This document shows positions 57,801 to 64,000 of a stretch of DNA of 64,000 nt, one piece after another. The notes beneath the pieces are model-generated. The model had not been told where the DNA came from. It did no database searches and saw only the letters and a program-made list of their open reading frames with translations. The position numbers and the translations under genes were made by a program. Position 1 is the first letter of the stretch. Every line of letters starts with the position of its first letter. Origin of the DNA: Adiantum capillus-veneris (taxonomy: Eukaryota; Streptophyta; Polypodiopsida; Polypodiales; Pteridaceae); contig CM043963.1 of the NCBI GenBank assembly GCA_014529385.2, positions 65,979,895-66,043,894 on the forward strand, written 5' to 3'.

Positions 57801-60642
57801 TAAATTGAACCTAGCTTAGACAGGTGTTGGAGCCTAAATTTAAACTAACCTTGCTAGAAGGGAGCTTATGTTTGGACTTTGAGAACTAGCATAAGTAATC
57901 AATTAGAGCATAGATTAGACATGTGGTGGTGGCCTTAGAGACCAAAATCTTAATGAGCTTGGAAAGGTATTTAAGTACTGCAATTTGCTTAGTTTTAGTA
58001 CTCACTAAAGGCATAGCTTGACAAAAGGTGGACCTTACATGGATCCTAATTTCAAGAGGTGTGGTAGACCTTCAAACCAAGATCATATAGCTTGGACATG
58101 TGGTGGACCTTGCATGGAGACTAGTTAGACAAGTGTGGTACACCTTATAACCAACACCCATTTGTTATATTAGCTTGGACAAGTGGTGGACCTTGCTTTT
58201 ATGTTTCAATGGAGCATATTTTGGACAGGTGGTAGACCTTGTTTCTCTCCATGCTTCAATGGAGAGAAACATTAGCTTGGACAAGTGGTGGACCTTGCTT
58301 TTATGTTTTAAAGGAGCATATTTCGGACAAGTGGTAGACATTGTTTCTCTCCATGGTTCAATGGAACCCACCTTAGACAAGTGAAGTACCTTGAAACCAA
58401 ACCCCCATAATACAACCTACTAAATAGGTTGGAAAATTGGTGGTATATGAAACCATCCATGATAGAGCATAGTATAGGTGAAAACGTAGTGGTCCTTATA
58501 TCAATTACCCATACATAGTTTGGACAAGTGGTGGACCTTGATTCTCTCTATGTTTCAATGGATCCTATCTTGGACTAAAGATATATCTTACTTATTTCCA
58601 TGATTCAATGGATTGTAGCTTGGATAAGGAGTGGACCTTCAAACAAAACTCCACAGCATAGCATATATTAACAATTCATGGATTTTATAGAGATTTTCTT
58701 GCCTATTTTGGAGAGTTGGTACACCTTTATTCTCCATTCTTCAATGGATCTGAGGTTGGACAAGCGGAGCTGGAGAAGTGGTCAACCTTAAAATGAAACC
58801 TCCCATGCTACAACCCATCATAGATCCTATATGTAGTGGACCTTGAAACTCTTTTATGTCCCTAGCTTAGAGAAGCATTGCACTCTTTATTATCTCCATA
58901 CATGAAGGCAAGGTTGGACAAGTGGTGGACCTTCAAACCAGAATCTCTATGCAATAATAGGCAAGTGGTGGAGCTTGTTTTCTCCATGTTCCAATGGAGC
59001 CTAGCTTAGACAAACAATGGAGCTTGCTTCTCTCCATGTTTCAATGGATCCTAGCTTAGAAAAGTGGTGGAGCTTTGATTCTCTCCATGTTCCAATGGAC
59101 CATAGCTTAGACAAGTGGTAGACCGTGAAAAAACCCCCCGTATACAACATATTATGGGGTTTTCATGTTTCAATGGCACCTAGCTTGGAAAAATGGTAGA
59201 GCTTGATTCTCTTTATGTTTCAATGGATCCAATCTTAGCCAAGTGGTGGACCTTGAAACAAGAATCCCCCCCCCCCCCATGTACAACGTATTATGGGTTT
59301 TGAAAGCACTGGGAGAAAGTAATAGCTTTGATAAGTGGTGGACCTTGCTTCTCTCCATGCTTCAATGGAGCCGAGGTTGGACACATGTTGGAGAGAAGAT
59401 GGTTGCCCATGAAATAAGACCATGCATGCTATAATCAATCATATGTTGTACACATGGTGGACCTTGCAATTGTTTTATATGCCTAACTTGGACAAGTGGA
59501 GGACCCTTGATTACCTCCAGATATCAACAACAAGCCAAGTTTGGACAAGTGTAGTACCACCAAACCAGAATCTCTATGCTACAATAGAGTATAGGTAGGA
59601 CACGCAGTGAACCTTGATATCAAACCATCCATGCTACTAGAGATGATAGGTTTCACATGTGGTGGAACCTTGTATCAATGTTCTATGTGTAGTTTTTGAC
59701 TAGTGATAGACCTTGAAACTAATCCCTCTAGGCTACAAGAAAAAAGAGATGGATGAGGAGGCTAGACTACTTTTGTTGCATCAATGCATCCCATGTTACC
59801 ACATATACTATAGGGTTCTTGGATAAGTGTTGGATCTTGTGTCAATGCTCCATGTCTAGCTTGGACAAGTGGTGGACCTTGGTTCTCTCTATGCTTCAAA
59901 TGGGCAATAGATTGGAGACACAGTGGCCTTTTTTTTACAATGATTTTATTTTTTGGAAACCTTGGAGGCACCATGTAAGAGGCACTCTAAGTCTTCCATA
60001 CAATAGACCTATTGGACTATAAAATAATGATATCTTTCTTTGATATTGTCATTATTTTATGCATAATATTTTCTTCTTTTTGCAGACACAAAGGAGTTAA
60101 GTGATATAAAAACTAGATGTATTTCACACTATGATTGGCAGGAAGATCCTTTTGGGACACCAACTTTTCCTATTCCCAAAGATGTAATTTTCCATATTAA
60201 CGGTGTGGACTTTGAAGTGCGACTTTCATGTATTGAAGGAGCTGGTTATGGGCTATTTGTGCATACTACCCTGGAAAGTGGTTTGACTATTCTAAACTAT
60301 GGAGGGCATAAGTATAGATTTCAAGACTGGAAAAAGATATGATTTTTTTTTCCAAGAGCTTATAAATATTCTCTTCTAGAGGATCCAAACATAGAAGAAG
60401 AAGAAGATCAATCATACATTATTGGTTGTGTAGAAGAAGTAAACGTGTCGGGCTATATAAATAGTTCTCACAGTACAAATGTCTGTCCCAACGTACGCTA
60501 TACATTTGATCTAAATTTGCCACCTTGGCATAAATGCACCTCTTCACACATCAAGTCAGAAGAATATGGCCATGTATGCATTGAGACTATTTGTCAAGTT
60601 GAAGCAGGAGAAGAGTTGTTTGCTGACTATAACTTTACTTGA
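54851..60642 (+). CDS. ParB-like / methyltransferase-like / SET-domain chimeric protein
   Basis: Exons 54851-56038, 56123-57494 and 60086-60642 join in frame with GTAAGT/GTATGT donors and TTTTTAG/TTTTGCAG acceptors. ATG at 54851 follows a TTTCAG acceptor, so a 5'-UTR exon lies upstream. Residues 220-380: DIPIQNCWLAPDHYNARVMD and WILDGQHSIYAAKVLL (DGQHS at 296-300), the ParB/sulfiredoxin-type fold. Residues 590-800: LDMTKNVGG (609) in the place of DPPY, and LVDVFGDGS (760-766) in the place of the FxGxG SAM-binding motif, in beta-class amino-methyltransferase order but degenerate. Residues 905-1036: GAGYGLFV, LNYGG, YINSSHSTN and GEELFADY, a SET lysine methyltransferase fold. One in-frame TGA (60340-60342) inside SET, possibly CGA to TGA. 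Without the last splice the protein ends ETRMF after exon 2. Function inferred: nuclear, chromatin/DNA-modification-like. Confidence 0.72.
57495..60085 (+). other. 2.6-kb intron of the ParB/SET gene filled with worn satellite cores
   Basis: The intron carries many diverged copies of the GCTTGGACAAGTGGTGGACC core and of ATGTTTCAATGGAGC from satellite B, for example at 58165, 58275, 58515, 59335 and 59865, and a C13 run at 59266-59278. Exons on both sides contain none. It also holds an early stop (57503-57505) that would give a SET-less isoform if the intron is retained. Confidence 0.8.
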
Positions 60643-61228
60643 CATTGTAAAGTATTGTACATGGATGGAAATCTCAAGTACATGCATCATTTTCATTTTT
60701 CATGGATGAAATCTCAAGTGAATATAACATTTGATTATTGTTTAGTTTATGCTCAACGAGAATCTAAAGTGCTCTTATGCTTTGTGTGTTGTCTAACTTA
60801 TTTGACTACCTTGGCCATAGAATCTTGATTCTACTCTAGATTTGTGATAAATCTTACCAAAATTTAATCAATGTCTAGGTTGGACAAGTTATGGGGCTTC
60901 AAACATTACTGTCTTAAACAAGTGGAGTTATCTTACTTGAATAAGTGGTGGCCTTTGAATCCAAATCTGAGACAAATCTCTAATTGTTTGCTTGTAGTCT
61001 AGGTTGGACATTTGGTGGACTTTGTATCCATGTTTCCTCAACAAGGGTGGCTTTTAGTTTTCACTTGAAGTACTCATCTTTAATAAAGTGTAGGATGGAA
61101 AATGTTGAGTTAGTAGATTGTATTTTAGACAAGTGGTGTTTGGTGTACGAATGCTGAAAATGGTTGCAAGGATTCTAACAACGACTTTACCTTAAATAAA
61201 TTTCTTACTAGGAGTTCTACATATAAAT
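60643..61228. other. No gene; a few worn satellite cores
   Basis: 3' flank of the ParB/SET gene. Cores such as GGTTGGACAAGTTATGG (60880) and worn forms near 60940, 61000 and 61130 mark the right-hand limit of the satellite family. Confidence 0.5.
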
Positions 61229-61703
61229 ATGGTGAATAAAATTCTAGTGGTTTTGAGATACCATTTGTGTGTGCGTGTTTTCTTAGATTCACAAACTGGG
61301 ATGGATAATGCTCCTATGATTCAGTCAACAACTATAGAATCCATAGATTCTATGGTTTCTAAAGTGCCCAAGATGGATGATATTTCTATACTAGAGTCTA
61401 GCGTTGTGCAACTTGAGCAAGCTTACAATAATGAGAACCAAGAAATCGATGCTTCAAAAATGCAACATACATCAAAAGAGACTGAAAAGTCCACTCACGA
61501 GCTTTTGCCAATTGGTACTACGTCATGTAGCGTTGATGTTGAGAAATCCATGATTACAATTATATTGGATTTAAATGGTCTATTGTTGAAACGTTCCCCT
61601 CAACCATCCTCACACCACAACTCAGTGCAAATGGATTCAAAAAGATATATTATACTCAGGCCAGGTTGCATCCAATTCTTGCAGACTATTTTATAGAGGT
61701 TTA
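61229..61703 (+). pseudogene. FCP1/CTD-phosphatase-like fragment cut by a CACTA end
   Basis: A plus-strand frame, probably entered by splicing at a TTTTCTTAG acceptor near 61289, reads a polar region and then SMITIILDLNGLLL and KRYIILRPGCIQFLQTIL. This matches the start of the FCP1-homology HAD phosphatase domain (LDLDGTL ... RPG-xxFL). The second aspartate of DxDGT is replaced by asparagine in DLNGL, as in the catalytically doubtful plant relatives, so phosphatase activity is unlikely. The domain stops at about 61695, just before CACTACAAGAGG at 61704. The rest of the HAD fold is missing. It may be a host gene remnant or a captured fragment. Confidence 0.55.
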
Positions 61704-61734
61704 CACTACAAGAGGTTGTGTGCTCTTGTGACGC

Positions 61735-61960
61735 TGTTAGCGATGGAAATACACTGGGTTTTTATAACCCCCGGCGTCGCTAAAACCGTCGCTACGAGCG
61801 TCGCTAAAACCGTCGCTACGAGCGTCGCTATGAGAGCGTCGCTATAAGCGTCGCTATATAGAGACACGCATAGCGACGCTCATAGCGACGGTTATAGCGA
61901 TGTTTACACAGAAGACTATAGCGACGCTACAGAGCCATAAATAGCGACGGTTATAGCAAC
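61735..61960. repeat. Subterminal TAGCGACG repeats of the CACTA element
   Basis: Around fifteen copies of GTCGCTA or its complement, first mainly as CGTCGCTA (61780-61858), then as TAGCGACG (61868-61945). Such motifs are transposase-binding sites in this superfamily. The two blocks are mutually inverted and could form a hairpin about the TATATAGAGACACGCATAGC centre. Confidence 0.9.
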
Positions 61961-61980
61961 GCCCGAGAGAATTTTTTTTT

Positions 61981-62009
61981 GGTGGCAGGGCATTGAATGC
62001 CCTGCCACC
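61981..62009. terminator. Perfect 13-bp hairpin, downstream of the transposase gene
   Basis: GGTGGCAGGGCAT, loop TGA, ATGCCCTGCCACC, preceded by a T run (61970-61980). Read from the minus strand the T run is a run of A after the hairpin. It might influence 3'-end formation of the CACTA gene; role inferred. Confidence 0.55.
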
Positions 62010-62327
62010 CATCAACCATATTGTACTTGATTCACTTTTTAAAAAAAGTGCAAGGGTAGATAATAGACCCAAAATAGTCACCCACAAGACGCATTGTTTG
62101 CAAAATTGACAATTGTACACATCATAGGCAAAATGAATTGATTGGCAAATGTAATAATGACAATTGTACAACATCATAGGCATAAAGAATTGATTGGCAA
62201 AAGGAATTGCGGTGACAAATGTAATAATATACATGGTTCAAAAAGACGTATAAAATCCGTCTCATGATACATAAGCTATGAGAAACCCTAAACTAATGCT
62301 ATCTAGCTGCGGCTAAACTGACGTCGT

Positions 62328-63097
62328 CTAGTCAGACGTCTCATCGCGTCCAAGCGGCGTATCTGTCGGATTCTGCAAAAAAAGACAATAAGACAGCTTT
62401 CAGTAAGTAGAAACATATAACGACATTTATAAAACAATACAAAAAATAGAAAAGAGTAAACCCTAATACTAACCATGCCGCCGCGAGAACTGAGAATGTC
62501 CATCAGGGCGTTTAAGCCCTTCCTGCCTGCGTACTCGTGCTCGTACGGTGTGGGATCACGTCCTGTCATCGACCACTGTCAAAACATACAAAGATTTCAT
62601 TATGTTAGAATTAAAAAACTCATAAACCCTAAACTATCGAACATAAAGAGCAATGCAAAAACACTTACAAAATCGGCCTCAAATGATGCCCATCCACCGC
62701 TCCCCAAGTGGTGCGAGCTCCCTACCTCTACTCGCGCTCTGGCTGCATCCTTTTGTTGCTTCCACTTGTCCGGATTCTCGCGCGCTGCTTTCTTCGCATT
62801 CTTCCAATCTTCTTTGGCCAGCCAATCTGGCCTGTTCCACCCATTCTTGATTTCTTTTTGCACTTCGGAACGCTTGTGTTTGCAGTATTCGCGCATTCGA
62901 ATCTTCATCAGGTCTTCATTGAAGCGCTGATCCCGTGTTGGAACGGGAAACTCATTATGAAGTATGCTGATGACTCTATTTTTTAAATCACTTGGTACTT
63001 CACTCCATTTGTTTAGTATGTAGTGTCTAAACAGTGATAGCCGTTTTTCGGCTCTCCATAATTGCCATACTAGATTACTCCACCCTACCAAATTCAC
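62328..63097 (-). CDS. CACTA-associated Transposase_24-like protein, last three exons
   Basis: Exons 63097 (or further upstream) to 62669, 62575-62474 and 62372-62328 join in phase 0 with GTAAGT/GTTAGT donors and CAG acceptors. The product reads LNKWSEVPSDLKNRVI, NRPDWLAKEDWKNAKKAARE, then HHLGSGGWASFEADF|WSMTGRDPTPYEHEYAG, ending NPTDTPLGRDETSD and a stop. The order of a helical WxxxPxxLK segment, W(x)NPDW-like block and GG-SFxxF fits the plant Ptta/En-Spm Transposase_24 family (TnpA-like DNA-binding partner). All three exons are open. The start ATG at 63095-63097 is provisional, as similarity (SVWVNLVGW) seems to begin earlier. Confidence 0.75.
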
Positions 63098-63099
63098 CC

Positions 63100-64000
63100 A
63101 AACGCTATGGCTATCCTTACCATTTCACTGTACATAGGCGTGTGTGAGTTAGGGGGCTTTTCCCATATCTTCTTAAAAACCCTCAGCTAGCTAGTCACTG
63201 GGCTAGGTGAGCCAAAAAAAATAAAAAATAAAAGTATATTATGGCCTCTTTGTGTGTAAATATTTCATTGTATATATGGCCTAAATATAGGGATTTTTTA
63301 TAATTATTTTGGTATTTATTTAAATATTTCTACTTAGGTGTGTGTTTTATTAAACCTATGTACACCTTCTTTCATCCTCTTACACCATAAGTATATTTTT
63401 TGCCAATATGTACATATTCTAACCTCATTTTTTTCCTTTATACAAATCACTCCCACATTTTCACCCTCACCCTCGTGAAAACAAAAAATTGATTTCTACT
63501 CATTAGTTACGTTTATTATATTATTTACTTGCATACCTTTTCCTCTTTCACCCAAAATAATTCAAGGAGGGACCATATCATATGATTCCAATATCTTTCC
63601 ATATCCATAACTCCTCCATATTTTTATTATTATTTTTACTCATTATTCTAACACCATGTGCTCATTGAGCTAAAGTCCATGAATAGTCCATACACTAGTC
63701 CCACCATGTATATATTTCTTATTTCACCAATAATCCTCCTCCATGCATGGGTCAAGGGCAACTTGAATGCTTTGTATTATAATATGACAAAGGAGGGGCT
63801 CACTCTTGGATGCATTGTACAAATTCAACAAAGGAGGGGGCCACTAAAAGACTTTTGCAGGCATAAAAAACAGGCTTTTTGGTGAGAATTTTGGCACCTA
63901 TCTCCACTCCGAATTTGGAGCGGTGGTCAAAAGAGAAAATGTAGCCCACGCTCTGAATAATCACCTCAAATTTTTTCATGAATTTTGGAGCTACCAGCGG
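63100..64000. other. AT-rich interior of the CACTA element or flank; no gene recognised
   Basis: AT-rich sequence with TTAGGTGTGTG-like phrases. Open frames up to 75 codons lack domains. It may hold introns of the transposase gene. Confidence 0.35.

Larger units (their letters stand above)
61704..64000 (-). mobile_element. CACTA (En/Spm) DNA transposon, left terminus and gene; other end outside window
   Basis: It begins CACTACAAGAGG, the canonical CACTA terminus, followed by a dense set of subterminal GTCGCTA/TAGCGAC repeats (61735-61960) in both orientations. The element encodes a Transposase_24-like gene on the minus strand, so this terminus is its 3' end. The opposite terminus was not found before 64000. 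A TTA trinucleotide precedes the terminus and may be half of a 3-bp target duplication. Confidence 0.82.

Overview
This is a piece of nuclear DNA from a land plant. The evidence is a phosphoribulokinase (Calvin cycle) gene fragment with introns, an NB-ARC/LRR resistance-type gene, plant Ty1/copia and Ty3/gypsy fossils, L1-type LINEs, a CACTA transposon with a plant Transposase_24-type gene, and AT-rich introns with GT-AG borders. A DUF7869-type transposon gene and a ParB-like/SET chimera make me lean to a seedless plant (fern, lycophyte or bryophyte), but the sequence does not prove it. No rRNA gene, ordinary tRNA gene or CRISPR array was found.

Layout: 1-3.6 kb is a broken Ty1/copia element. 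3.6-7.4 kb holds older fragments of LTR elements (a Ty3/gypsy integrase end on the minus strand, a gag-like piece on the plus strand). 7.4-9.2 kb is the reverse-transcriptase half of a LINE. 10.0-14.8 kb is an NB-ARC/LRR gene, split by a young gag-only copia element with 290-bp LTRs and an ACATG target duplication. It has several frame breaks and is probably a pseudogene; a 155-bp foldback lies between two of its LRR exons. 17.9-21.5 kb is an unrecognised gene on the minus strand with at least ten exons and a destruction-box-like motif. 26.5-27.6 kb is an intron-bearing phosphoribulokinase pseudogene. 29.5-30.7 kb is a decayed LINE ORF1. From 9 to 31 kb the DNA is crowded with long GA/CT, GT/CA and AT microsatellites, some carried inside dispersed repeats.

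35.7-61.7 kb looks like a different compartment. A DUF7869-type transposase-like gene reads leftward (35.8-37.6 kb) and a large chimeric gene reads rightward (54.9-60.6 kb). Between them lie two satellite arrays: about ten copies of a 316-bp unit, then about 10.7 kb of 442/360-bp units. Both satellites, the 2.6-kb intron of the chimeric gene and the flanks share one 20-bp core, TTGGACAAGTGGTGGACCTT. The chimeric gene encodes a ParB-like (DGQHS) domain, a region resembling a degenerate beta-class DNA amino-methyltransferase, and, after the satellite-filled intron, a SET domain. This combination is the most unusual thing in the window and could be a domesticated or transposon-borne chromatin/DNA-modification protein.

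The right end (61.7-64 kb) is the terminus of a CACTA element with TAGCGACG subterminal repeats and a three-exon Transposase_24-like gene. It abuts, and may have cut off, an FCP1-phosphatase-like coding fragment.
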